Both the position numbers and the translations under genes were made by a program. From positions 1 through 64,000 of the forward strand of contig NZ_JAHVJZ010000006.1 in the NCBI RefSeq assembly GCF_019801015.1: a stretch of DNA of 64,000 nucleotides, given 5' to 3'. The notes beneath the pieces were generated by a model. It worked only from the letters and a program-made list of their open reading frames with translations, was not told where the DNA came from and did no database searches. How positions within the stretch are numbered: position 1 is the first letter of the stretch; the number at the start of each line of letters is the position of its first letter. This document shows positions 41,647-50,312 of the stretch, one piece after another. The DNA comes from Marinobacter nauticus. Its GTDB lineage: Bacteria > Pseudomonadota > Gammaproteobacteria > Enterobacterales > Shewanellaceae.

Positions 41647-44491
41647 ATGCCTCGCCCAGCAGACTGTCCCAGACACCGAGCACGCCATCGCAGGCCGGTG
41701 GACGCTGCTCAATCGGCACCGCGCCGCCCTCACCCGCCAGCACCCGATGGTGGTTGGTGTCACGCAGGGCGATGTAGGTCTGGATCAGGCGATCCGCCGC
41801 CTCCGGGCTCAATTTTTCCTGAGCCAGAGCCGTTTCCAGGATGCGGACATTGTCAGACCAGGTAGCCAGTGCCGGACAGGCGGCCGCTTCTTTCAGCACC
41901 AGGTACTGGGTGATGAACTCGATGTCGGTGATGCCGCCGGGGCCCTGCTTCAGGTCAAACCGGGTTTTGTCGCTGCGATCCAGATGGTCACGCATTTTCG
42001 CCCGCATCGACACCACATCATTGCGCAGGGCATCGGGGTCCCGCGTCTGACAAAGCAGCGTGCGCCGCAGGCGGGCAAAGCGCCCCGCAAGCTCATCATC
42101 GCCATACACAAACCGGGCCCGGACCAGCGCCTGGTGTTCCCAGGTCCAGGCCTCGTCGCGCTGATACTCTTCAAATCGGTCGATCTGGCTCACCAACAAG
42201 CCGGCACTGCCGGAGGGACGCAAGCGGGTATCGACCTCGTACAACACGCCGGAGGCGGTGCGGGTGGAGAACAGATGCAGAATCCGCTGCGCCAGCTTGA
42301 CGTAGAAGTGTGAATTGTCGATGGGCTTCGGCCCGTCCGTTTCACCGGGGCCGGCACTGTGCAGAAACACCAGGTCCAGGTCGGAACCGTAGCCCAGCTC
42401 CAGGCCACCGAGCTTGCCGTAGGCGACCACCGCGAAGCCACGCCCTTCCCCCTTAAGGCTGGGGCGCCCGTGGCGGGCGGTCAATTGTTGCCAGGCCAGG
42501 TTTACCACCTGTTCTATGATCGCCTCAGCCAGCCAGGTTAAGTGGTCACTCACTTTCATGACCGGCAGCACCCGGGTAACGTCGGCCGCAGCGATGCGCA
42601 GCTGGTGCGCCTGTTTAAACTGGCGCAGGGCTTCCATCTGCTGCTCCAGATCATCCTCCGGCACCCTCAGCAGGTATTCCCGCAACTCAGCCGCATAGCC
42701 TTCCGGTGGCAGCGGCTGGTACAGCGCCACCGGGTCGATCAGTTCATCCAGCAGAATCGGGTAGCGCGACAGTTGCTCGGCAATCCAGGGACTGGCCGCG
42801 CACAGGGTCACCAGCTGTCGGGCAGCGCCCGGGTTTTCCAACAGCAACTCTAAATAGGTGGTGCGGGTCAAAATGGTGGCCAGCACCGACGTCACCCGCA
42901 GCCAGACCGATTCCTGATCTTTCTGCCGGGCCATCTTTTGCAGCAGCCGGGGGATCAACTTATCCAGTACATCCCGGCCGCGCGGACCGATGCGGCGCTG
43001 TTCAAACTCTTCCCGCGTGGTGCGGATCCGGGGCCACAACTCCGCCACCAGGCCTTGTTCGGTCAGAATCGCTTCGGCGTCCAGCTCCAGCCCAGGCCCC
43101 TGCCAAAGGGAGGGCAGCGCCCCCAGTTCATCGTCATCATCCTGCTCCGCGCCGATGGTGGCCCGAAACACCCGGTGAATCTCCGCCATCGCCCCTTGCA
43201 CCTGCTGCCACAGGTCTTCCGGGGTTTCCAGCCCCATTGCCAGGGCGAGGCGTAACTGATCATCCGGGTCCGACGGCAACGTCTGGGTCTGGCCATCGTT
43301 CAGTGCCTGCAGTCGATTTTCCACCTTACGCAGCAGCGCATAGCCTTCGGTCAGCGCCCGGTGGCTGGCGTGGTCCAACAGCCCCAGTCGCTGCAACTGA
43401 CTCAGTACCGGACGCAGCGGACTCTGACGCAGGCCGGGCTCACGGCCTCCGCGGATCAGCTGGTGGGTCTGAGCCACAAACTCCACTTCGCGGATGCCAC
43501 CGCGGCCCAGTTTGATGTTGTTCGCCAACGCCTGACGACGCAGTTGGGACTCAATCAGCCCTTTCATCCGGCGCAGGGCATCAATGGCGGAAAAATCCAG
43601 GTAGCGGCGATACACGAAGGGGCGCAGCAGGCTGCTCAGGGCGGTGGATTCCGCTTCCGTGGCGCCCAGCAGACGGGCTTTGACCATGGCATAGCGTTCC
43701 CATTCGCGGCCCTGCTCCTGGTAGTAATCTTCCAGCGCCGCCAGTGACACCACCAGCGGCCCGGCCTCGCCAAAGGGGCGCAACCGCATGTCCACCCGGT
43801 AACAGAAGCCATCGACCGTGGTTTGCGCCAGCAGGTTGATCAGCTTCTGACCCAGACGGATGAAATACTGCTGATTATCCAGCTCGCGACGTCCCCCAAC
43901 GGTGACGCCGTTTTCCAGGTAGGTGAAGATAAGGTCGATGTCGGAGGAGAAGTTGAGCTCGCCGCCCCCCAGCTTGCCCATTCCCAGAATCATCAGTTGC
44001 AGCGGCTGGCCATCGGACCCGGTGGGCTGCCCCCATTGGGGCATGAGTTGCTGAGCCAGGTAATCCCGGGCTGCCACCACCTGAGCTTCCGCCAGCGCGG
44101 ACAGCAGACTCAGGGTTTCATCCAGCGTGGCAAGGTTGAGCAGGTCACGAGCGGCGATGCGGGTAAGGGCACGGTGGCGGAACCGGCGCAGTGTGGCCAT
44201 CGCCGTGGCGTCGTCGGCGCAGTCACGAAGTTCGGCGGACAGTGCCGGGCCATACTCGGTGGGGTCCGCGCCGCGTTCAAGCCCCCCATGCAGCATCACC
44301 TCTGCGCCCGCCTTGGGGTCACGGGTCCACACCTGGCCGAGGTAATCGGACAGGGCGAGCAGACGCCACAAGGCATCCCGGCCCGGTTGATCCAGCGGTT
44401 CAAGCCACTGGGGGTCGAGCCGTTCCCAGGCGCGCTGCGCCTGCTGCGTTAACCCGGGGCTGAGCTTGTTGTCCTTTGGCACGCTGGTCAT
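41645..44491 (-). CDS. glnE: Bifunctional glutamine synthetase adenylyltransferase/adenylyl-removing enzyme
   Basis: The 948-residue protein controls glutamine synthetase by adding and removing AMP in response to PII proteins. Two nucleotidyltransferase domains are visible: the N-terminal deadenylylase with GELNFSSDIDLIF (about 177-189) and the C-terminal adenylylase with GYGSDLDLVFLH (about 698-710), joined by the regulatory middle. Length equals the family. AAGG lies seven bases before the ATG. In enterics glnE sits near hldE, ygiF and ygiM; the same genes are here, with the DUF350-channel pair inserted between glnE and the CYTH gene. Confidence 0.96.
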   Translation of the reverse strand: MTSVPKDNKLSPGLTQQAQRAWERLDPQWLEPLDQPGRDALWRLLALSDYLGQVWTRDPKAGAEVMLHGGLERGADPTEYGPALSAELRDCADDATAMATLRRFRHRALTRIAARDLLNLATLDETLSLLSALAEAQVVAARDYLAQQLMPQWGQPTGSDGQPLQLMILGMGKLGGGELNFSSDIDLIFTYLENGVTVGGRRELDNQQYFIRLGQKLINLLAQTTVDGFCYRVDMRLRPFGEAGPLVVSLAALEDYYQEQGREWERYAMVKARLLGATEAESTALSSLLRPFVYRRYLDFSAIDALRRMKGLIESQLRRQALANNIKLGRGGIREVEFVAQTHQLIRGGREPGLRQSPLRPVLSQLQRLGLLDHASHRALTEGYALLRKVENRLQALNDGQTQTLPSDPDDQLRLALAMGLETPEDLWQQVQGAMAEIHRVFRATIGAEQDDDDELGALPSLWQGPGLELDAEAILTEQGLVAELWPRIRTTREEFEQRRIGPRGRDVLDKLIPRLLQKMARQKDQESVWLRVTSVLATILTRTTYLELLLENPGAARQLVTLCAASPWIAEQLSRYPILLDELIDPVALYQPLPPEGYAAELREYLLRVPEDDLEQQMEALRQFKQAHQLRIAAADVTRVLPVMKVSDHLTWLAEAIIEQVVNLAWQQLTARHGRPSLKGEGRGFAVVAYGKLGGLELGYGSDLDLVFLHSAGPGETDGPKPIDNSHFYVKLAQRILHLFSTRTASGVLYEVDTRLRPSGSAGLLVSQIDRFEEYQRDEAWTWEHQALVRARFVYGDDELAGRFARLRRTLLCQTRDPDALRNDVVSMRAKMRDHLDRSDKTRFDLKQGPGGITDIEFITQYLVLKEAAACPALATWSDNVRILETALAQEKLSPEAADRLIQTYIALRDTNHHRVLAGEGGAVPIEQRPPACDGVLGVWDSLLGEA

Positions 44492-44570
44492 AATAACGCC
44501 TTGTTAACCTTAACGTCTTGCAATGGTTGCACCTTATCATGGGCCATCCGCAAGCAGGGAGGAAGTCCGC

Positions 44571-45485
44571 ATGAATATGGCGTCAGCACTGACGGAGTTT
44601 GAACGTCTTGCCGGGGAGCCATTGCCCCTGTTGGCGGTCGAGCTGACCCTGATCCTGGTGCTCTTCGTGATTGCCCGATACAGCCACGGCTGGTGGAGCG
44701 GCGTCAACACCCGGGAAGAGTTGGCCGAACGGGACAACATCGCCTTTGGCATCAGTCTGGCCGGCGGCCTGACCGGGTTGTGTCTGGTCTTGTCCGGCGT
44801 CTTTCATCTGCCTGGACCCGACACGCTGCTGCTTAAAGCCGTGTGGATTGGCGGCACCGGATTGGTCACCCTGATACTGATTCGACTGGGCCGCTGGTGG
44901 TACGACAAACTGGCGCTGAATCATGTCGACAAACATGGCCTTATCCTCGAAGGCAACATCGCGATGGCTTTGGTGGACGCCGCGATCGCCATCGCCACTG
45001 CGGTGGTGCTGCTGGCCAATCTTCGCTGGCTGGGGGAGATCAGCCTGGCGTCCTTCTTCCTGCTTTGCCTCGATTACTTTATCGCACTGACGTTGCTGGT
45101 GGGGGTGACCCGGATACTGGAGTATCGCTATCGACGGGTTAATCAGGGCGGCAGCCTGCAGCGTGCACTGGCCCAGGACCACCGCGCCGTCGCCCTGCGC
45201 CACAGCGCCTATCTGCTCGCGTGTGGCCATGTGATCGCCAGCGCGGGCCAACTTAACCCTTACCACCCGACCACCCCGGTGCTGAACGTCGCCGGCTGGC
45301 TGCTTTGGTCTGCCGTTGGTCTGGGGCTGCTGTTTGCGCTCTCCAGCGGCCTGCGTTATCTGGTGCTGGCCCAGATCAAGGTGAGCCGTGAAGTGGAATT
45401 GCAGAACAACAGTGGCATCGCCATTCTGGACGGGGCCCTGGTGTTCGCCTCTGCCCTGCTGCTGTCCAATCTGATCCAATCCTGA
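44571..45485 (+). CDS. DUF350 family membrane protein
   Basis: The 304-residue protein has about eight membrane helices in two repeated halves (DNIAFGISLAGGL and the later part resemble the DUF350 unit). The ATG at 44571 follows GGGAGGAAG and is chosen over a start at 44523. Function is unknown. It lies nine bases upstream of the K+ channel gene; DUF350 proteins are found near channels, PspA and polyamine-related genes in other bacteria, so a membrane-stress or ion-homeostasis role is a reasonable inference. Confidence 0.82.
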   Translation: MNMASALTEFERLAGEPLPLLAVELTLILVLFVIARYSHGWWSGVNTREELAERDNIAFGISLAGGLTGLCLVLSGVFHLPGPDTLLLKAVWIGGTGLVTLILIRLGRWWYDKLALNHVDKHGLILEGNIAMALVDAAIAIATAVVLLANLRWLGEISLASFFLLCLDYFIALTLLVGVTRILEYRYRRVNQGGSLQRALAQDHRAVALRHSAYLLACGHVIASAGQLNPYHPTTPVLNVAGWLLWSAVGLGLLFALSSGLRYLVLAQIKVSREVELQNNSGIAILDGALVFASALLLSNLIQS

Positions 45486-45494
45486 GGAGCTAAG

Positions 45495-46274
45495 GTGAAA
45501 AAGGAGTTTGAGACCACACTGAGCCCCAGAGAACTGGGCATGATGCTGCTGTCGCTGTTCTCCGTCATTGTGGTGCTGACCATTGTATTCAGTGACAACG
45601 ACCGAGAGACCGTGCGGCTGCTGATCAAGATCGACTTTACGATCTGCATGATCTTTATCGTCAATTTTTTCTATGGGCTGTGGCGGGCGGCCAACCGTGG
45701 CCTCTATATGCGCACTCACTGGATCGATCTGGTGGCGTCCATTCCGGTGGTGGAGCAGCTCCGCTTTGTTCGTATCTTCCAGGTCCTGCGGGTTATCCGC
45801 CTGATCCGCATGAGCCGCTCGGTGCTGGCCCCGCTGCTGAAGCAGAAGCGCGAAACCACCCTGACCAGCCTCCTGCTGGCGATGATCACCATCATCACTT
45901 TCGCTTCGGTACTGATCCTGCTGGTGGAAGATGGGGCGCCTGGCGCTAACATCGATTCTGCCGAGTCCGCCATCTGGTGGGCGCTGATCACCATCTCTAC
46001 GGTCGGCTACGGCGACTACTATCCGGTGACCACCGAGGGACGGCTGATCGCGGCGATGGTCATCGTGACTGGCGTCAGCTTTTTCGGTGTGGTGGCCGGC
46101 TTCCTCGCCTCCCTCTTTGTTCAGGACGATGAAAAAGACGCGCCGGAAGTGGCGCGTCTTGAGTGTCAGCAAAAAGCATTGGAGCAGCAGCAAGCTCAGC
46201 TGCTGGAGGAGATCCGGGCACTGCGCAGCGCCCTTAAGGATCAGGCCATGGAGCGGGACAACAGCAACAACTGA
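45495..46274 (+). CDS. Voltage-gated-type potassium channel
   Basis: The 259-residue protein has six helices with an S4-like positively charged helix RFVRIFQVLRVIRLIRMSR (90-108) and the K+ selectivity filter TVGYGD (169-174) in the pore loop, then a C-terminal coiled coil (about 220-252) likely for tetramerisation. It is an inner-membrane channel. GTG at 45495 is the start. It forms a pair with the DUF350 gene and overlaps the 3' end of the convergent CYTH gene by 34 bases. Confidence 0.9.
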   Translation: MKKEFETTLSPRELGMMLLSLFSVIVVLTIVFSDNDRETVRLLIKIDFTICMIFIVNFFYGLWRAANRGLYMRTHWIDLVASIPVVEQLRFVRIFQVLRVIRLIRMSRSVLAPLLKQKRETTLTSLLLAMITIITFASVLILLVEDGAPGANIDSAESAIWWALITISTVGYGDYYPVTTEGRLIAAMVIVTGVSFFGVVAGFLASLFVQDDEKDAPEVARLECQQKALEQQQAQLLEEIRALRSALKDQAMERDNSNN

Positions 46275-47131
46275 GTTAATCCGTAACGGCTGTCCGCCAT
46301 CAACTCGGTCAACCAGGCGGATGGCCGCTCAGCCGATTCGAGACGGTCTGCCCATAGGCCCACCGTTTCACCCTCAGAGCCAAGCTGTCTGGCGATGGCC
46401 CGCCATTGCGCCGCCAATGCAGCCACCGCGTTATCGGCCTGTGCCAGAACCCGCTCCTCGTTACGTTGCCAGCCCGCGAGCAACCCTTCAGCGGTGTCAC
46501 TGACGGTTTCCACCACCGCCGCCTCCGGCGCCAGCCCGGCCAGGCGATAGCCCCGCGCCGCTTTGGAGTCCAGCCCCAGTCGCAATGGCCACTGCTTCAT
46601 CAGCGCAGAAGCCAACGGCAACAGCGCGCTGGCATCGCCTTCAATCAGCTCCAGCTCCAGCTCCGCGATCCCGCAAGCGCGCTCTCCGGCTCGGATGGTG
46701 CCGTGATCAAGCGCCAGCTCCACCCGCACACCATCAGGCAACGACAGCTCACCCTGCTGACGCTCAAAGTCGGTGTGAAACTGCACCTGTAGCGCCCGCT
46801 GGATCCCATCGCGCTCTGTGGCCGACCACAAAGTGTCAGGAAATCGTTCCAGTTCGGGCACCGGCCCGCTCACAGGGCTGTTGTACTCCGGTCGGGCGTG
46901 CAGCCCCCCCGCCACTTTTCCTGCGGTTTTCAGGGTTTGTTCACGGAAGTCACCGATGCGACGAATGCGCAAGCCCATGTCCCGGTGACGCAACGCCAAA
47001 TCCGGGGTGTCGAAATACGCGTTCCCCAGTGCCCGGCTTTTGACCTGGGTCAAAGGGGCGGGGAATTCCAGGCTGGACAAGGCCCGAACCGGGGTCTCAG
47101 GGGCCAATAACAGCTTCAGCTCAACTTCCAT
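46241..47131 (-). CDS. CYTH-domain inorganic triphosphatase, YgiF-like
   Basis: The 296-residue protein begins with the CYTH signature EVELKL (ExExK), followed by YFDTPDLALRHRDMGLRIRR, ERDGIQRAL and VELALDHGTIRAG, so it should hydrolyse inorganic triphosphate with a metal. E. coli YgiF joins CYTH to a CHAD domain; here the C-terminal region is too short (about 90 residues) for a full CHAD domain. In enterics ygiF neighbours glnE, a relation preserved here apart from two inserted genes. The 3' ends overlap the channel gene. Confidence 0.82.
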   Translation of the reverse strand: MEVELKLLLAPETPVRALSSLEFPAPLTQVKSRALGNAYFDTPDLALRHRDMGLRIRRIGDFREQTLKTAGKVAGGLHARPEYNSPVSGPVPELERFPDTLWSATERDGIQRALQVQFHTDFERQQGELSLPDGVRVELALDHGTIRAGERACGIAELELELIEGDASALLPLASALMKQWPLRLGLDSKAARGYRLAGLAPEAAVVETVSDTAEGLLAGWQRNEERVLAQADNAVAALAAQWRAIARQLGSEGETVGLWADRLESAERPSAWLTELMADSRYGLTQLLLLSRSMA

Positions 47132-47182
47132 AGCGCTCCAAATTTCATCAAAATATCATCCGTCCGACACGAAAGTGTCACG

Positions 47183-47216
47183 CTGTCACTTAACTGTCAT
47201 AAAACAGTCATAGGAT
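47183..47216 (+). promoter_or_regulatory. Pho box and promoter of the DUF47-pit operon
   Basis: Three 7-base direct repeats (CTGTCAC, CTGTCAT, CAGTCAT) are spaced by 4-base AT tracts (TTAA and AAAA), giving the 11-bp period of PhoB boxes. TAGGAT at 47211-47216 lies ten bases after the first 18-bp box and can be the -10 element. PhoB may activate or repress; both are known for pit genes in different bacteria. Confidence 0.75.
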
Positions 47217-47362
47217 CCGCATCCGATTGGGGTCCCAAGGCGAATCGGGGCCACAACCGTTAAACTTTAGGGCATCGCGCCGCGCTCTCATCTTGCGTAT
47301 CTTGCAAAGGTGAGTATTATTCGCGCGCCGACCCCATTTTGGCTCCATAAAGGAACAAGGCT

Positions 47363-48040
47363 ATGCCGGTAAATTTTTTGGGCGTGTTCGCCAAGTCACC
47401 TATCAAACCGCTTGAGCAGCACATTGACAAGACCACTCAGGCCGCAAAACGCCTGGTGCCCTTCTTTGAGGCCGTACGAGCCGGAGACTGGGACCAAGCC
47501 ACTGCGCTGCAGAAAGAGATCAGCCAGCTGGAGCGCGATGCCGACCAGCTGAAGCGTGAAATCCGTATGAGCCTGCCCAGTGGGATTTTCATGCCCATGC
47601 AGCGTACTGACCTGCTGGAGATGCTGACCCAACAGGACAAGATCGCCAACAAAGCCAAAGACATCGCAGGCCGTGTTATCGGCCGCCAGATGCAGATCCC
47701 TGAGCTGATGCAAGCCGATTTCGCGGCTTACGTGGCCCGCTGCATCGACGCGGTTAAACAAGCCCGCAAAGCCATCAACGAACTCGACGACCTGCTGGAA
47801 ACCGGTTTCCGTGGTCGTGAAGTTGAGTTGGTGGAAGAGATGATCCAGCAATTGGATCTGATCGAAGACGACACCGATTCCATGCAGATTTCACTGCGCC
47901 GCCAGCTGTTCGAGATTGAGAAAGACTTGAACCCGGTGGACGTGATGTTCCTCTACAAGATCCTCGAATGGGTGGGTGACCTGGCAGACCTGGCTGAGCG
48001 TACTGGCGCTCGTCTGGAACTGATGCTGGCCCGCTCCTAA
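47363..48040 (+). CDS. DUF47/TIGR00153 PhoU-like phosphate transport accessory protein
   Basis: The 225-residue helical protein is of the TIGR00153 family of PhoU-related proteins found next to pit: LGVFAKSPIKPLEQHIDKT, QKEISQLERDADQLKREIR, LLEMLTQQDKIANKAKDIAGRV. It is believed to modulate the Pit transporter. It is 41 bp upstream of pit with the same orientation and shares its Pho-box promoter. Confidence 0.92.
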   Translation: MPVNFLGVFAKSPIKPLEQHIDKTTQAAKRLVPFFEAVRAGDWDQATALQKEISQLERDADQLKREIRMSLPSGIFMPMQRTDLLEMLTQQDKIANKAKDIAGRVIGRQMQIPELMQADFAAYVARCIDAVKQARKAINELDDLLETGFRGREVELVEEMIQQLDLIEDDTDSMQISLRRQLFEIEKDLNPVDVMFLYKILEWVGDLADLAERTGARLELMLARS

Positions 48041-48081
48041 TTCCAATCTGACAAGATTTGTTCTCCTAACAAGGTTTTACC

Positions 48082-49350
48082 ATGGTAGACGTACTGGTAA
48101 CTTACGGCCCGTGGCTGATTATGGCTGCGGCACTCTTTGGCTTCCTGATGGCCTTCGGCATCGGCGCCAACGACGTAGCCAACGCGATGGGCACTTCTGT
48201 AGGCTCAGGTGCCCTGACCATCAAGCAGGCCATCATCATCGCCATGGTGTTCGAATTCGCTGGGGCCTATCTGGCCGGCGGTGAAGTGACCAACACCATC
48301 CGTAAAGGGATCATCGACCCCGCTTTCTTCGCCTCCACCCCTGACCTGCTGGTCTACGGCATGATCTCCGCGCTGCTGGCTGCGGGCATCTGGCTGGTTG
48401 CCGCTTCCTACCTGGGCTGGCCGGTATCCACCACCCACTCCATCATCGGCGCCATCATCGGTTTCGCCGCCGTGGGTGTGGGCATGGACGCGGTTGCCTG
48501 GGACAAAGTCGCTGGCATCGTCGGTTCCTGGATCGTGACCCCGGCCATCGCCGGTTTCATCGCGTACCTGATTTTCCAGAGCGCTCAGAAGCTGATTTTC
48601 GACACCGAGCACCCGCTGGACAACGCCAAGCGCTACGTCCCGTTCTACATGGGTCTGGCGGCTTTCATCATGTCTCTGGTGACCATCACCAAGGGTCTGA
48701 AGCACGTTGGCCTGAACTTCTCTACCGTAGAAGCCTACGGCCTGGCTGTGGCCATGGCTGCGGCCATCGGTATGCTGGGTAAAGTGCTCATCGGCCGTCT
48801 GCAGTTCGATGACAAAGGCACCCGTGAAAGCCACTTCGCCAACGTAGAGAAAGTGTTTGCCATCCTGATGGTGGTAACCGCCTGTTGTATGGCGTTTGCC
48901 CACGGCTCCAACGACGTGGCCAACGCGATCGGTCCGCTGGCTGCCGTTGTGACCATCATCCACGCTGGTGGTGAAATCCCGGACAAAGCCCCGCTGGTTT
49001 GGTGGATTCTGCCCCTGGGTGCTGTCGGTATCGTTATCGGTCTGGCTGTACTGGGTAAGCGCGTTATCACCACCATCGGTAAGAACATCACCCACCTGAC
49101 TCCGAGCCGCGGTTTCGCTGCCGAGCTGGCTGCGGCCTCTACCGTTGTGATCGCGTCCGGTACCGGTCTGCCGATCTCCACCACCCAAACTCTGGTGGGT
49201 GCGGTACTGGGTGTGGGCATGGCCCGCGGTATCGCCGCCCTGAACCTGGGCGTTGTGCGCAACATCGTTGTGAGCTGGGTTATCACCCTGCCGGCTGGTG
49301 CCGCACTGTCCATTCTGTTCTTCACCATTATCCGTGCGGTAATGGCGTAA
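48082..49350 (+). CDS. Inorganic phosphate transporter, Pit family
   Basis: The 422-residue inner-membrane protein has about ten helices and the duplicated Pit signature (GANDVANAMGTSVGSGA near residue 30 and GSNDVANAIGPLAAVV near 275), plus PVSTTHSIIGAIIGFAAVG and ISTTQTLVGAVLGVG. It takes up phosphate as a metal complex with protons or sodium. It is co-transcribed with the DUF47 gene; together they form a classic Pit cassette. Confidence 0.94.
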   Translation: MVDVLVTYGPWLIMAAALFGFLMAFGIGANDVANAMGTSVGSGALTIKQAIIIAMVFEFAGAYLAGGEVTNTIRKGIIDPAFFASTPDLLVYGMISALLAAGIWLVAASYLGWPVSTTHSIIGAIIGFAAVGVGMDAVAWDKVAGIVGSWIVTPAIAGFIAYLIFQSAQKLIFDTEHPLDNAKRYVPFYMGLAAFIMSLVTITKGLKHVGLNFSTVEAYGLAVAMAAAIGMLGKVLIGRLQFDDKGTRESHFANVEKVFAILMVVTACCMAFAHGSNDVANAIGPLAAVVTIIHAGGEIPDKAPLVWWILPLGAVGIVIGLAVLGKRVITTIGKNITHLTPSRGFAAELAAASTVVIASGTGLPISTTQTLVGAVLGVGMARGIAALNLGVVRNIVVSWVITLPAGAALSILFFTIIRAVMA

Positions 49351-49365
49351 ATTTGAAGACCAGTC

Positions 49366-49394
49366 AAAAAGGGAGCCAAATGGCTCCCTTTTTT
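49366..49394 (+). terminator. Rho-independent terminator of the pit operon
   Basis: AAAAAGGGAGCC AAAT GGCTCCCTTTTTT, followed by CC. Confidence 0.92.
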
Positions 49395-49465
49395 CCCTCT
49401 GAAGGCCTTGCCACACCTGGCCTGATCTCCTAGCATGGTCGCCCCAATCCACGGGTAGTAGCACT

Positions 49466-50086
49466 ATGAAGAAAAGCATTATCACCGCTCTGCTGTGCCT
49501 TCTGGCCATCAGCGGTCCCTCCGTGGCCCGGGAAGCCACGCATACTGTCTCGGAAGACGTCTTTATTTATCTGCTGGCGGGCCCCAGCACTCAGTACCGC
49601 ATCCTCGGCAGCCTGAAAGCCGGCGATGCCCTGACCGTGACGGGCAAAACCCAGGGCGAGTACAGCGAAGTCGTGGATGAACGCGGCCGCCAGGGCTGGA
49701 TTCAGACCGAGAACCTGGCCAAGGGCGAGAGCTTCCGCACCAAGGTGCCCGCTCTGACCGAAGCGCTGGCGCAAACCCGCACCCAGCTGAACACCGTGAC
49801 CGCTGAGCGTGACGCCCTGGTTCAGTCCAACCGCGAAGCCAATGCGGATGCTGACTCCAAGGTTGCTGACCTGAAAACTCAGGTTCAGGAGTCCGCCAAA
49901 ACCATTTCCGAGCTGGAACAGCAAAACGCCCAATTGACCAAGCGCGTTGAAACCCTGAGCCAGAGCGAGCGGTTTATCTGGATGCAGCAGGGCGGCATGG
50001 TCGCCGGTGCCGGTTTGATTCTGGGCCTGATCCTGGCCTATCTGCCGCGTCCCCAGCGTAAGAAGAAGAACGATCGCTGGATGTGA
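49466..50086 (+). CDS. ygiM: TIGR04211 family SH3-domain protein, YgiM-like
   Basis: The 206-residue protein has a signal peptide (about 1-21), a bacterial SH3 domain (about 25-95, TVSEDVFIYLLAGPSTQYRILGSLKAGD...GRQGWIQTENL), a coiled coil (about 100-170) and a C-terminal membrane helix (about 175-192) with a short basic cytoplasmic tail. This order equals YgiM of E. coli. Its role is likely at the cell wall. Proximity to ygiF-like and glnE matches the enteric neighbourhood. Confidence 0.85.
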   Translation: MKKSIITALLCLLAISGPSVAREATHTVSEDVFIYLLAGPSTQYRILGSLKAGDALTVTGKTQGEYSEVVDERGRQGWIQTENLAKGESFRTKVPALTEALAQTRTQLNTVTAERDALVQSNREANADADSKVADLKTQVQESAKTISELEQQNAQLTKRVETLSQSERFIWMQQGGMVAGAGLILGLILAYLPRPQRKKKNDRWM

Positions 50087-50108
50087 TGGCTGCGCCCACA
50101 CCACACCC

Positions 50109-50138
50109 AAAAAAGCAGGCCCGATGGCCTGCTTTTTT
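50109..50138 (+). terminator. Rho-independent terminator after ygiM
   Basis: AAAAAAGCAGGC CCGATG GCCTGCTTTTTT, symmetric. Confidence 0.9.
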
Positions 50139-50234
50139 ATTGTCCTCAATGCCCTATCAAGCCCTTACAACCGCCCCTTAACAAGACTGTTCCAACCAGC
50201 CCCCGAAAACCTGTTCGCCCTCACATTTTGCGGG

Positions 50235-50270
50235 TATACTGAGCGCGCCGTCAGCAAGGATTGTATACAA
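50235..50270 (+). promoter_or_regulatory. putA promoter -10 and TTGTATACAA operator
   Basis: TATACT at 50235-50240 is a -10-like element. A perfect 10-bp palindrome TTGTATACAA lies at 50261-50270, where a repressor would block transcription. This sequence resembles operators of GntR-family (FCD) regulators. PutA itself lacks a DNA-binding domain here, so a separate regulator is expected. Identity of the regulator is unknown. Confidence 0.5.
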
Positions 50271-50312
50271 AATAGATAAAACGCTGACTTGTGGTGTTAA
50301 GAGGACCCCCGC

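Noticed and set aside
44583-46193. A 536-codon minus-strand frame opposite the DUF350 and channel genes
   Set aside because: Gln/His/Asp-rich, no domains, overlapping two well-supported plus-strand genes.
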